Assembly: GCF_030253575.1 (NCBI RefSeq)
Contig: NC_080559.1
Span: 7,840,501 to 7,904,500 of the forward strand
DNA length: 64,000 nucleotides
DNA from: Rhododendron vialii
Lineage: Eukaryota; Streptophyta; Magnoliopsida; Ericales; Ericaceae
Direction of reading: 5' to 3'
The notes under the pieces are model-generated. The model worked only from the letters and a program-made list of their open reading frames with translations. It was not told the origin of the DNA and did not search any database. Numbering within the stretch: position 1 is the stretch's first letter; every line of letters begins with the position of its first letter. Made by a program: the position numbers and the translations under genes. This document shows positions 22,863-38,082 of this stretch, piece by piece.

Positions 22863-23010
22863 TGAAGGTTGTGTATTTGAATTTTACGGAGGCTGAATAA
22901 TTCAAACCTTCGGGTCACTAGAGGGTTTGTCCCGTTCTTAACTTCAGGCCTTGAAATCTTGAAATTAGTCAAGGTTTCCGCAAACTGGCTCAAACATCCG
23001 ATTGTGAAAG
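22863..23010 (+). mobile_element. SINE-like element, 3' part (Au-like)
   Basis: TGTATTTGAATTTTACGGAG resembles a decayed box B, followed by AATAATTCAAACC...TTAACTTCAGG...AAATTAGTCAAGG and CGCAAACTGGCTCAAACA. The same layout occurs at 44338-44475. Confidence 0.5.
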
Positions 23011-23399
23011 GACAAAAAAAAATAACGCGAAATAGAGGGATGCAATGTCACGGCACCACCCAGCTGGTGCTGGTCTGGAAAAATGTTGCTTTAAAAACAC
23101 ATAATTTAAGGCGGAGACGGCAATTAAAATTTAGTGAGGGGCAAAGTACAAGTACATTTCAATTTAAAAAAAAAAAAAAACTGTTTCTTAAAAAACAAGA
23201 TAAGATACTAAAAAAATTCACTAAAAAAAAAAATAGCATATTTTTTTTAATGAAGTTACAAACTTTATTTTCCGTCATTTATATATGGTTTACGTTTAAA
23301 ATTTAAGAATCACTCATTTCATAGGATTTTTTTTTTATACATCTAATGGACAAATTCATTCAGCCAGGGAGATTCGTTTTTCCTTTCAAATGCATACAA

Positions 23400-23856
23400 T
23401 CCCATATAATAATCACCGACAATTCTATCAACTATGAAAAAATACGTAATCAGTCTCCACTTTGAATTACATATAATAACATCTCCGACGATTCTATCCA
23501 TGGGGAAGTTGCCTAGAGATTGCAGCCTTGGCACCTATATATAGTACTATCCCATAGTGAAACTAACATTGGAAATTATATAATCAATCTCCACTTTGAA
23601 TCACATATAATAATCAGTTTCCATTTTGAATCACATATAATAATCTCCGACGATTCTATAAACTATGAGAAATTATGTAATCAGTCTCCACTTTGAATCA
23701 CAGATAATAATCAGTCTCCACTTTGAATCACATATATGAGTAATAATCACCGACGATTCTATAAACTAAGAGAAATTATGTAATTAGTCTCCGCTTTGAA
23801 TCACATATAGTAATCTTGGACGCTACTACCAAATATGAAAAATTATGTAATCAATC
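23400..23856 (+). repeat. Two-module minisatellite
   Basis: Module A (AGTCTCCACTTTGAATCACATATAA-type) occurs about seven times and module B (CCGACGATTCTATAAACTATG-type, followed by AGAAATTATGTAAT) about five times, in changing order: mostly AB, but AAB at 23586-23660 and 23690-23760. Copies differ by single bases. Confidence 0.85.
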
Positions 23857-24313
23857 TCTGTGGCCTACGCATCGTACTGGTCCAGTGTTTGGTATACCTT
23901 ACGACGTTGTTTCTCCAAAAATAGCACTAATTCAATGGATAATTCTCCAGACTTTCAATTTAAAGAGTACACTATTTTTTTTTATCGACAAAAATAATTT
24001 CATTGCTCCAAAACGGGCTAAATGAAAAAGAGTACACTATTACCTATGTTCGTATCAAAACTCATTAAAAGTGCGAATATCAAAGTTCGAATTTTTTTTC
24101 CACAAAAGGATAATGTAATTAGTAATCCATGCATTGCACAGGATTAATCACTTTTTGTTGATTTAAAAACAATTGTCAGGTTATATAGCTTTGTTTTTTG
24201 GCTTGAACGATCTTTGCCAACTGTATAGTTTTAAGGATGAAGATTCTGAATGTAGGACCGGAGTCGGTTCATTGCCCGCTAACGTTATTATATTGCGAAT
24301 TTGAGATTTTGAC
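23857..24313. other. AT-rich intergenic stretch
   Basis: I see no gene, structured element or long repeat here. Confidence 0.4.
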
Positions 24314-24533
24314 GTCTGAATATCAGATATATGAGCATCTCCAACGGGAGATTTCAAGTCTAGCATGGCGAAGTAACAACTACTTTTGAAGCCAAAATGA
24401 GTTTCAATCCAGCTGTCGTTTGAATGAGATATATGAGCACTTCCTACTGGAGACTTCAAATATCACGTGGCGAAGAAACCATCACTTTTAAAGTTAAAAT
24501 CAGTTTCGACGCTGCTGTCATTTGAAATGCCAA
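24314..24533 (+). repeat. Two-copy tandem duplication (~110-bp unit)
   Basis: Units 24314-24422 and 24423-24533 share ATATATGAGCA, GGAGAYTTCAA, GTGGCGAAG and GCTGTCRTTTGAA. Divergence is around one base in five. Confidence 0.8.
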
Positions 24534-25838
24534 ATTTAATGTGAATTTGGCGTGACCTTCACTCACATCATTTTTTTTAAGGTGATGTCAACTCTCTATT
24601 TATTAAAAAAAAAAAATGGCCATGTAGCAACAAAACTTTCCGAAAGTCTAAATTAAAATTCAAAATTTGACGCTAAGGACGTTGCAGAGGAGAATTTTGT
24701 GGATGTCAAATAAATCTTCAAAAAATTGACACCTCCAAATTCATAGCCAAGGTTGGAGAATTTGAAAAAGAAATTAATTTTCACACTCCCTTTTTTTCAA
24801 GTACACTCTATTTTTTTTGTCTTCATTCACGTGGAATCACAAAATTACCATTCATACATTTTTTCCTTCACACATGAAAAGGATAATTATGTAATTTCAT
24901 ATTGCTACAAAACAAAAACAAAAAAGTGTTCATTCGGATAAAATGAGAGTGTGAAAATTAATTTCCTTTGAAAATTCAAAATAAAATAAAAAAACCATCA
25001 CAGCTGTCCATCGACTAGTAAATTACCAAACCGCCCTTTGATACTTTCCAACCGAAAAACCTGCCACTTCTTGTTCCTACCTTCCTTTTTCCTTCCTCTC
25101 CAACCGCGTATAGTTCCGAGGGTTGGCAGAGTACATATTAGAACACAAGCCCATATTAGAAATTCAAAGCTCCAGCCCAGTCAACAACTGCGCAAGGCTT
25201 CATACTTGAGAGAGAGAGAGAGAGAGAGAGACGTGGTGAGCAAAAGGCTGAGTACACACACGACAGCTGACCCTTTCTCAGTTTCTTGATCTTTCCTCCT
25301 CTTACATTTTCCACTTTCGAGCCTTTGAAAAGATCAAATTGAATTTTGAGTTCCTAAATATAACCCTGTTCGTTTCTACTCAGTTTCTTGGGTTAATCTT
25401 GGTTTTTGAATTAAGAATCAAGATCAATAGTTTTCTGGGTTTGCATTCAAGAGATTCAAGGGTTTACAAGCTTTCTCCAAGGCCTAGGTTTAATCTTTTC
25501 GCCAAGTTTTCAATTGTTTAAAATGCTTCTTCTTCTTCTTTTCTTCCCGGATTTTTGTGGGTAAAATATTTCCTCATTGGTTGCTCGGCGAGATAGCATT
25601 GTTAGAATAGTTAGATTAGCACCTCGGAGGAGTTGAAATCCTAACCTCCATACTCTTAGCACCTAAGTGCACCCCTGAGGTCGTTTGGGCCAAAGTCCTC
25701 TTGGCGAAGTAGCTATTGATTTTGGCGGTTGTTTGGGATCGAGTTGATCGTTATGCCCGTAAGGACAACTTTATTTTTGAATTGAGACTTCAGAACGCGC
25801 AGCTGCCCTTTAGGGGAGGACAAAGAGAGTCCTAGAAG
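24534..25838. other. Upstream region and probable 5' UTR of the CDPK gene
   Basis: AT-rich to about 25000, then more balanced. A (GA)12 tract at 25208-25231 and a pyrimidine-rich TTCTTCTTCTTCTTTTC tract (about 25524) are typical of plant 5' UTRs. A GT/AG leader intron between about 25555 and 25830 is possible but not proven. Confidence 0.45.
25208..25231 (+). repeat. (GA)12 microsatellite in the CDPK upstream region
   Basis: Uninterrupted GA units about 600 bases before the CDPK start codon; GA/CT tracts are common in plant promoters and leaders. Confidence 0.95.
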
Positions 25839-30098
<4,260 letters not shown>

Positions 30099-30989
30099 CA
30101 CTGATTATATCTTGTTGTGCTCCTTGCATCTTCATTAGATTATTTCTTCTTCTTTGTATGGGCCATACCCATCTGTATATTTGGTGGTGCTGTATCTATT
30201 TGGAACATCAGAGAGAATGGATGATCCAATTTTGTGGTACATTTATAGGAAGCAGTCCATTTTTTGTTTATAAGAATTTGAAATTTTAATTTTTGTGCAG
30301 AATACTTGATTTTGATCCTATCTTTGGTTTTGTCAAGTTGTACTTGGTTATACAGTTGTTTTTTTTCTCATAGCAGAGATGGACGGCGTTGTTGGGTGAA
30401 TAGCGTTTCCGCAACTCCCGAGTTTGTACGTTTTGAGTCTCAAAACTCCTGCACTCGGTATTCAATACATTTTTTCTATCTCTCTTCACTTAATACTCTA
30501 AAAACCTCCCTCCAAACCCAACATAGTGGAGTACAAACTCGTGGGAGCAGAACTCGCTCTTGAAAACCGGCCCTACAATGAGAGGGTTTCTAGAAGCTTG
30601 TATACACGAAATTAAACCCATATCTAGTCGATGTGAGACATTAGCATCGTTACGATTGCATCACCGACTTTTCGAGCAAAACTCACAAAAACCCGACCAA
30701 TTATGGAGCGAATTGAAACTCTGATGGATAAAAAACCGGTTTTCCAAAAAACACACCATGTGACTGGGTCAGAGAGAGAGAGAGACGTGCGTAATTGTGG
30801 AGGCCTAGGGAACCCTATTTTGAGACCGCCGTGGCTTTTTTTGCCGGGAACAATGCCAGGAGTTTTTGTTTTCTTTTGGAAACTTGTTTTTGGGGTAAAC
30901 AACCTCCTAATGAAACGTATCCGGGGACCAAATCAATTGTTCGAATTTAAAAATAAAACCCCGTTTTCGTTAAATTACAAGTTATAGAT
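30099..30989. other. CDPK 3' region and intergenic DNA
   Basis: The first ~250 bases are probably the 3' UTR. A short (GA)n lies at 30774-30785. Small open frames here have no recognised family. Confidence 0.4.
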
Positions 30990-31296
30990 TACAACTGTTC
31001 GTTTTGTTTTTATTCAAAATTTGTTTGCGTTTGCTAATTTTGCTCCAAACTTTTAAGTATTACATTGGTTTGTCTAGACGAGAATAACCGGAAAAGTAAA
31101 AATTATGCAAGAAATATCCAAGAAAAAGCCTAAAAAGTTTTTGGGTTTTTACTTGGATATTTCTAAAAATATGAGTAAAGATCATAATTTTTTACTTTTT
31201 CGATTTTTCTCATAAACTCGAACCCATAATACATAGAGGTTTGGCGCAAACTAACAAACGCGAAAATAATTTGAATAAAGACAAAACAAAAAACAT
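30990..31296. mobile_element. AT-rich foldback MITE family (TCGTCTCGACGAG type), copy 1
   Basis: It contains TTTGTCTAGACGAGAATAACCGGAAAAGT, then an inverted centre (CCAAGAAAAAGCC / GGGTTTTTACTTGG region), then TTTACTTTTTCGATTTTTCTC and a complementary tail GAATAAAGACAAAAC. The same plan is seen most clearly at 54104-54462. Confidence 0.7.
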
Positions 31297-31494
31297 GGTA
31301 GTCTACTACTTGTAGTTTAGTGGAAACAAAACTCTTCCTTGTAAGAGTTGCTTTTTAAATCCAAACAATTGAAAACATTTTTAAACGATCGAGATAATGC
31401 ACTCATGCACTATAGGGTTCCCGATTGCCGGACGAACCGGTAGAGCCCCACCGTTTTTGGTTATAAACAAATGCCAAATGTATGCCCTTTTTGG

Positions 31495-31500
<6 letters not shown>

Positions 31501-31545
<45 letters not shown>
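31501..31545 (+). repeat. (CT)22 microsatellite
   Basis: Uninterrupted CT dinucleotides; the long open frames on both strands through it are artefacts of the repeat. Confidence 0.97.
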
Positions 31546-31548
<3 letters not shown>

Positions 31549-31721
31549 CATTATGAGAGTCGGTCGACACGACAATGCATGTATATATGGCCTTGGAAAA
31601 CAATTGGACTCCGAGATCAACGGCGGTCGCACGTCGTGGTTGCGCATGACAGCAAGAGGATTTACTGTAATAAATTGCTAGGGGCCGGAAAAGCGGGGCC
31701 CAACCACGTTGCACCACGTCA

Positions 31722-32009
31722 GGGCTCTACGGTTCATTCCCATTCATGCAAGATGCCACTGGCCACAGCACCGCCACACGTGATATTCCGGATCTCTTTT
31801 ACACGGGCGGAACTTAGCTCTACGGTTCATTAATTTTCATTCATGCGAGATGTCACAGACCACAGCACGGTCATGTGGTATTCCAGAGCTCTTTTACACG
31901 GATGGAACTTAGCTCTACGGTTCATTCCCATTCATGCGAGATGTCACCGACCACAGCACTCAGCACTGGCACGTGATATTTCAGACATCTTTTACAGGGG
32001 TGGAACTTA
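31722..32009 (+). repeat. Three tandem copies of a ~95-bp unit
   Basis: Units start at 31722, 31816 and 31911 with GCTCTACGGTTCATT and share CATTCATGCRAGATG, CACAGCAC and TCTTTTACACGG, ending in GGAACTTA. Each has a CACGTG-related core (CACACGTGATATTC, TCATGTGGTATTC, GCACGTGATATTT). Confidence 0.9.
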
Positions 32010-32251
32010 CACTTTTTTTCTCTTGATCCGGTGCAGTGGAAAAGAAGACTGGGCTCCCGTGAAGGTGCTCCTGGGGGCACTGAATTAATTTTCCATTCAG
32101 GCCCCACATTCTCAAGGAGTTGCCAGTTGCCAGACTTGCATCAATAATTTGGTTCGGTTGTAGTTGCAAGTTTTGATCATAATTATTGATGCTATTCTTG
32201 GAAGTTTAATTCTTGGGACTTGCATCATCGCCAATTTATGGCTGCAAACCA

Positions 32252-32586
32252 ACTGAGCTGTTTGCGAGTAGTTTGTGGCTCGGTTCGATTCATTTAGTAT
32301 TCAAATCGAGCTCAAGTTTTAGGCTCACTACTAAATGAGTCAAGCTAGACACTCAAAAGTTAGGCTCGGTTCGGAGTAATCAAACCGAGCTCGGGCCTCG
32401 TTTATTAAATGAGCCGAGCTTGGTTCGTTGTATAAGCTCAGCTCATTTAAAGAGGCTCGTTAGATAAATTAGTCAGACTCGGCTTGTTACAAATGAGCCA
32501 AGCTCCTCAAGTTTTTAGGTTCGTTTGGTAAACGAACTGAGCTCGAATACTTCGAAGCGGGCTCGGCTCGTTTGGTAAAGGGATCG
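32252..32586. mobile_element. GAGCCGAGCTCG-rich dispersed element, copy 1
   Basis: The stretch is built from variants of GGCTCGTTTAKTAAATGAGCC and CGAGCTCGG palindromes. Related stretches occur at 43969-44213 and 46161-46404. Such sequences are common dispersed repeats in plants; class not certain. Confidence 0.65.
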
Positions 32587-33477
32587 GTTCTTCTGTCATA
32601 AGCAAGATTCCTTCCTCAGGCTGCCTCTCCAATGTACCCAATAAGTTCAACAAGAAAAGCAAAACAAGAAAAGAATCATGCAAAACAAGAAGGGATGTAA
32701 ATTCATTATGCGGCTCAAGTGCTCAAAAAAGCAAATATAAGGTGTGTGTGTGTGGGACTATCAATGGCAGCTCATGCAAGTTAGAACATGATGATTAGCG
32801 AAAACAGAAAAGAGTTAGAACATGATGAATTCAGCAACTATTAATTAATTTGTTTTAACCCTTCAAAGTCAAAGATTGCTAGTATATAATACAAGAAGAT
32901 CCATTTGGCTAGATATATGCACTTTATTTTTTTCTAGCTTTTATCCATTTGAAGATTTTATTTTTCTTATAAACTCAGGTGTCTGGGTCAACTTACGCAT
33001 ACCTTAACTAATTTTGGGAGCCAATATCATCATCCAGTAATAGAGGAGGACCCAATTCAAAGCAGAGCAAAATCTCGTAACAAACTAGCGTCGAAGGAGC
33101 TGATAGCTCGTGGGAGCTTTCGAAGATGAAATCTTATGAAAACCCCTTAAGTCCCTTTGACCAACCGATTTCTATTTGAAGATTTGGAGTGACATCTTCC
33201 TGCTGATACTAATTGTTGACAAATATATGCATGATAATTTGTTGAAAATTATATGCATTACTATTTATTATTTTGATGATTATATTAATAAAGTTTTTAT
33301 TATTTGGCAAAAGAAAATCTTTTATCGCAAAGTCTTTTTTCGGACAAATTTGTTTCTTTGCCTTGAAATATTGCATAAAGTCTCTTGGATTCAAAGTTCA
33401 AATCTTACAAAGACTTAATAAGCTCAATACTTGCTTTAACGGATTTATTGAGATGAAATTTAAGCCACAGGTTGACG
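32587..33477. other. AT-rich intergenic stretch
   Basis: No gene or clear element is recognised. A short (GT)n lies near 32742-32752. Confidence 0.4.
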
Positions 33478-34150
33478 AACCGGCTGTCTGAATAGAGAGC
33501 TGTGACAACCGGAGACCATCGGATGATCCACCAGATGACTGGCCGGACGACCACTCTGTCAACCGGCCAGTGTAAAATGGCCTCCAACGGCTAATTTCTC
33601 CACTCAACTCTCCAACGGTTCCATCACTTTACAAACGGCTAGTGGGAGATTGAATGGCTATATAAGGGTTCAAGAACTCATTGATGAGTGGGGATTCAAG
33701 CTACAACTTTCATATCACCCCAAGCAAATTCTCTAAAAATCAAGCCAACACTTTCATATCTATCTTGAGAGAGATTTTGTATAAGTTGAGTGCTTCTATT
33801 TTCATATCTACCTTGTGAAGTTATTGTTATTTGAGAGCTTCAAATTTCTTCACATACTTGTAATTCCTAAGCAAGTGTTTGAGCCAAACACTTGAAAGAT
33901 TAAAAGACCAAATTCGGGTTTGAATTTGGGTGTTATTGTTTTTAAGAGATTTTCGGAGAAAACTCTTACGGTTGTACTAGCTCCTCGGGAAAGTTAGGGG
34001 ATAAGGTCGTTGTAAGCACCCGCAAGACTTACTGTAATCTTTTTGAAGATTAAAGAAACCTTCAAGTAATTGCTTGAGGAGAAGTGGACTAAGCCAGACC
34101 GTGGACAAATCCGAACCGAACCACTATAATCGGGTTCTAACTCTCTCTCT
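33478..34150 (+). mobile_element. Copia-type LTR fragment, second copy
   Basis: CCGG-rich upstream part (33510-33600), then a TATA-like GGCTATATAAGGGTTC at 33655, then a leader with GTTTGAGCCAAACACTTGAAAG and CTCCTCGGGAAAGTTAG, matching the motif order of 7321-8100. No gag-pol follows, so it is a truncated copy or solo LTR. Confidence 0.55.
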
Positions 34151-34299
34151 TTTTTACTTACTCGTATTGTTTTGATTAAAAGATTGTTAGAGATAATCTT
34201 TATTGGCTTTAGCAACCATTTTCCCCCCTTCTTGGTTGCCATTTTGGGTAACACTATTCATAATACGTATATATGAGTATTATTAGGTGAACAACACAG

Positions 34300-34570
34300 A
34301 GTTGTGCTGCTCTCTACTCTCTAGTCCCTCAAAAGGGACCGGGCTAGTCAGCACAGCCCTCTGTGGGTCTTTCCAAGGACGCACTTCAATGATCGGGACA
34401 GTTAACTTCTTTGACAGTCATCAAGATCAATAGTCTCATGCTATAAAAAATCAACCGATATGTTCTCGATGCACATCTATGTTGTAAATCTTATAAGCTC
34501 TAATGCCATGCAAAAACTGTCCGGTCAGATACCCTTTTGAGGGACTGCAGAGGTTCTTACTCCAAACAAA
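34300..34570. mobile_element. Small element with inverted ends (AGTCCCTCAAAAGGG)
   Basis: AGTCCCTCAAAAGGG at 34323-34337 is exactly repeated in inverted form at 34532-34546. The pairing continues weakly outwards (CTCTCTAG / CTGCAGAG). The interior is not recognised; it is probably a non-autonomous DNA transposon. Confidence 0.5.
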
Positions 34571-35360
34571 AACAGCCAACCTGACTCATATACATCTCGA
34601 TTATAAAACATAAGGGTGTGGAGACAAATTATTGGAACGGCTTAGATTCATTTGATCCAAAGGCTGTAGTGCATCCTCTCACTTCCCGGTTAAGTACTCA
34701 TGGTTTTCACCTAAATCACATAACTGTAATCCCCTTCCAATCGGGATGCGTAGTGCCGTAGGCACGGGTTAGCACTAGTGAATCTATATGATAGTTGTTA
34801 TTAAAGAATTAACATCCAACCTAACTAATTAAATCAACATACCATGTTGATTACATTATAAATACTTCTATCTAACAGCCAGCTCATATGGATATGCATT
34901 ATGGTTGTTCTGAAGCTTGGTCAACTCTATTTCGATGATTAATTGAGCTTCATAATTAAGAATTGGTTTTCCCTTGTTAGTTTGTTACCACCGGACTTGA
35001 GTTCGCAAATCATAGCAGCGTGCAACAACGCCTCGATCTCACAATTTAAAAGTGTTTTGGATCGCCTGGATTATAAAAAAGTTTTTTTAAAATCTAAACC
35101 ATTGATTACTGAGATAGACAATGAGATGCACACAGCAGCCCTCCCACTTTCACGAAATAGGGGGGCTCAAAGCAAAATTTAAAAATGGGCTCTTTATACA
35201 TTTTTTTCGTAAAAAATGTTGAAAGTTAAATCAACCCGAAAAACGAGGTTCAAATACAAAATTTCAAAACTTATTCATTGTAACAAGTGAAATACATGAG
35301 AGAAGAGGGAGGATAATTCTGTCTTCAAATCTTAGATTGATTGAGGTCGACTAACAATCT
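34571..35360. other. Intergenic stretch without recognised features
   Basis: I see no gene, RNA gene or long repeat here; small open frames have no family resemblance. Confidence 0.4.
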
Positions 35361-35903
35361 AAAGGGATCTAATTTCCGCGCTCCAAGAAAGACCGAAGGC
35401 GCTCCAAACTTGTCCCCTTCTCGCATTCAAAATAATCTGGTGCATTTGCAGCCCAAAACCAAATCAAGAACCATTTTGCACATGATTGTGTGGGCACTTA
35501 GAAGTCTCGTAAAAACAATCCGAACTGCTCAAAAATTATAACATAATTTTTTAATTGATCTTATAAATTATAAAATAAAATAAACGATCTAATCCGAACC
35601 ATTCAAGATTATTTTAGAGTTTAGGGTCCTAAATTATGAATGGAAAATGGAACAAATTAGATCAATTACTTAAAAAATCCAATTGTGCTAATTTTTTCAA
35701 GATTAATCAAAAAAATATTTTATAATTTTTGAACGGTTCGGATCGTTTGTGCGGAACTTCTAAGTGGGTCCCATACAATCATGTACAAAATGGTTCTTGA
35801 TTTGATTTTGGGCTGCAAATGCAGCAGATTATTTTGAATGGCAGAAGGAAACAAGTTTGGAGCGCCTCTGGTCATTCTTGTAGCGCGGAAATCAAATCCC
35901 TTT
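35361..35903. mobile_element. 543-bp MITE with ~190-bp inverted arms
   Basis: AAAGGGATCTAATTTCCGCG at the left pairs with the complement of the right end (AAAGGGATTTGATTTCCGCG); pairing continues through GGCGCTCCAAACTTG, CATTTGCAGCCCAAAA and AATCAAGAACCATTTTG to about 35545/35715. The centre is AT-rich and non-coding. Confidence 0.85.
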
Positions 35904-36039
35904 ACAAAATACTAGTACTACATATGAAAGAGGAAACTTGCCATCCTAAGATTCCTAACTGCCTTTATGGAGCATATGAAAAAGAAAAGAAATGAAGGAA
36001 AAATAAGAAAGTGTATAGAAAAGAATCACCTTTATAATA

Positions 36040-36275
36040 CTACCTCCGTTCCATAATAACAGTCTTCCTTTCTCTCTTTTATCTCTTTTTAAATCAAAAA
36101 ATTATCTACTTCCGTGCATAATTTTTCAATTTTTTTGCACCGTTTTAATGATCTCAATTAGTACTTTAATTTGGTGCGAAAAAATTTAAAAAATTATATA
36201 CGAAAGTAGTTGATTTTTTTATTTGAAAAATGACACGACTTTTCATGATGGACTCTCAATATGGAATGGAGGGAG
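36040..36275. mobile_element. Stowaway MITE (Tc1/mariner type)
   Basis: The left end CTACCTCCGTTCCATA and the right end TATGGAATGGAGGGAG are the classic Stowaway terminal inverted repeat, flanked by TA on both sides (36038-36039 and 36276-36277). Internal inverted pairing (AAAAAATTATCTACTTCCGT / ACGAAAGTAGTTGATTTTTT) supports this. Length 236 bp. Confidence 0.92.
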
Positions 36276-36599
36276 TATACAATAAAGCTATAGGGATCAA
36301 CCGGTCTCATACTGAATGCATATATACACGAAAAATAGGGTGTTTGAATCAAACACCCTACACACATCGGATACTGTTGATTCCTAATTGGGCCCCCTCA
36401 ATTTTTTTTTTAGAATTTTTGAACAGCTCGGATCGGCCGTCCGGTGGCCGGAGATGGCCCGGCACAGCCGTCAGTGCTATTTCTATATGGGACCGGTCGG
36501 TCCCCATAACACTACTGCAATTATTCAACTGTCCGGAGCACCACTTTGCGCTCTGGGTCACTATAGAATCACACACTTTCATGAAGTTCGCATTTTGGT

Positions 36600-36822
36600 A
36601 GTATTAGTTTGTCTCAACGATGAGAATCAGAAAAGTAAAAAATTGTAACATTTACACAAATATTTTGAAAAATATTCAAGAAACAGCTCAAAAAGTTTTT
36701 TTTTTTTTTTTACTTTTTCGATTCCACTCTTCCAGGCAAACCAATAACACATAAAAAATTTGACGCAAAACTAACAAATGATAAAAAAAATTCAAATAAG
36801 GACAAAACTAAAAAGTTGTGGT
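36600..36822. mobile_element. AT-rich foldback MITE family, copy 2
   Basis: TTTGTCTCAACGATGAGAATCAGAAAAGT, an inverted centre, TTTACTTTTTCGATT and a tail with TTTGACGCAAAACTAACAAATG and CAAATAAGGACAAAAC follow the family plan. Confidence 0.7.
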
Positions 36823-38082
36823 TCACAATAGAAGTTAGTTGGTGAAAACACCATAATGTATGAACCCAACATAAATGTGTGGTTCTGAACACGTTGTCAG
36901 TTGAGGGTTTTGAATTTAGATTCTAATCATTATTCTATTTCTCTCTGATCATTACTTTTATTTTTTTTCTCTTTCTCTCCAATTATTATCTCTATTTTCA
37001 ATTATTATTATTTTTTTTTACATTTATTGCCTACAAATCAAAATCCAAAATTCCAAAACTTGGGTAAGTGGCGTTTATTTACCATTGAATAATTACTCCG
37101 TAGAGAGAGGTTTTTTTTTTTTTAAACGTTACCAGAAAGATTTTTTGGTGAGTGAGAGACAGGTAGATAGAGATTGATTTGAGCAGTTATGGAATGAGCG
37201 TGGGTCCTAAGACAGTGGGCATTACGGTCCACGCCCCTCTCTTTTCTCTGTGGAATTAACCCTCGATCTGTCTGCTACTTGTCCACCCAGAAAATCACCG
37301 ATCACTCTTGTTACCTTGGAGTTGAAGAGTGTATAATACTTACTACTACTGCCTATCATTCTCAACCGAAGCAGAAACCCACATCCTCAGGACTGCTATT
37401 CCAACAACTCCCTAATCCACACCTACAACGCATAAACCAGGTAATGTTTTTTTCACAAGGGCTTCGGTGTACCTTTCAATTCTTTTGCTCCCAGTCTGAT
37501 CTTTGAAATGTTGCTAAATTGCGCTGGATCTTCAACTATAATTGATGTTTTCTTGATTTGGTTCTGAATTAACGGAGGAAGTGATGCTTTCTTGAACTTT
37601 TCTTGGTTTAGTTTGGGTTTTCTTGATGTTTTCTGCTCAATTTGGTAGAAAAGAGCATGTGGGAAAGTGATAGCAGTTGTGAAAATTGAATTTAACATGA
37701 TGTGGAACTTGAAAGTACGGATTTGCTGACTGGGTTTTGTTCGTTCCACTCATTTCCTCGGAAATTCTGGAACAATAACATAGGGAGGAAGGCCTTATAT
37801 TCCCTTTGTCCCGCAAAGGGTACTCACTGTGAAAAGAAGTGCAATTTTCGGATCGAAGAACTAACTGAGATCTTTAATCCAGCGCAATGAAATTTCAAAA
37901 GTTATGCACGGAAGTACTTTACTTTTCTTATTCAAAGTTGCACGTCTTTCTGTAGTGACTTATCTTTGCGGGACGGAGAGATTACAAATGAAAGACTTTG
38001 GAATCTTGGATTATGCATTTGATCCATTGATCTTAGTATGTTGCTGAGGGAGTTTGTCTTTTTTTCTTGTTAAAGATTGGTG
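36823..38082. other. Upstream region and probable 5' UTR of the WVD2-like gene
   Basis: AT-rich repeats to about 37140. From about 37260 the composition changes and CAG|GTAATG at 37438-37446 could be the donor of a leader intron ending before 38076; this is plausible for WVD2-like genes but not proven. Confidence 0.4.

Noticed and set aside
23400-23856. CRISPR-like regular array
   Set aside because: Repeats are variable, lack unique equal-length spacers, and the sequence is a plant nuclear minisatellite.
31381-31833. Overlapping open frames on both strands around 31500
   Set aside because: They are produced by the (CT)22 microsatellite, which has no stop codons in any frame.
36230-36601. 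123-codon + strand frame
   Set aside because: It starts inside the Stowaway MITE and has no family resemblance.
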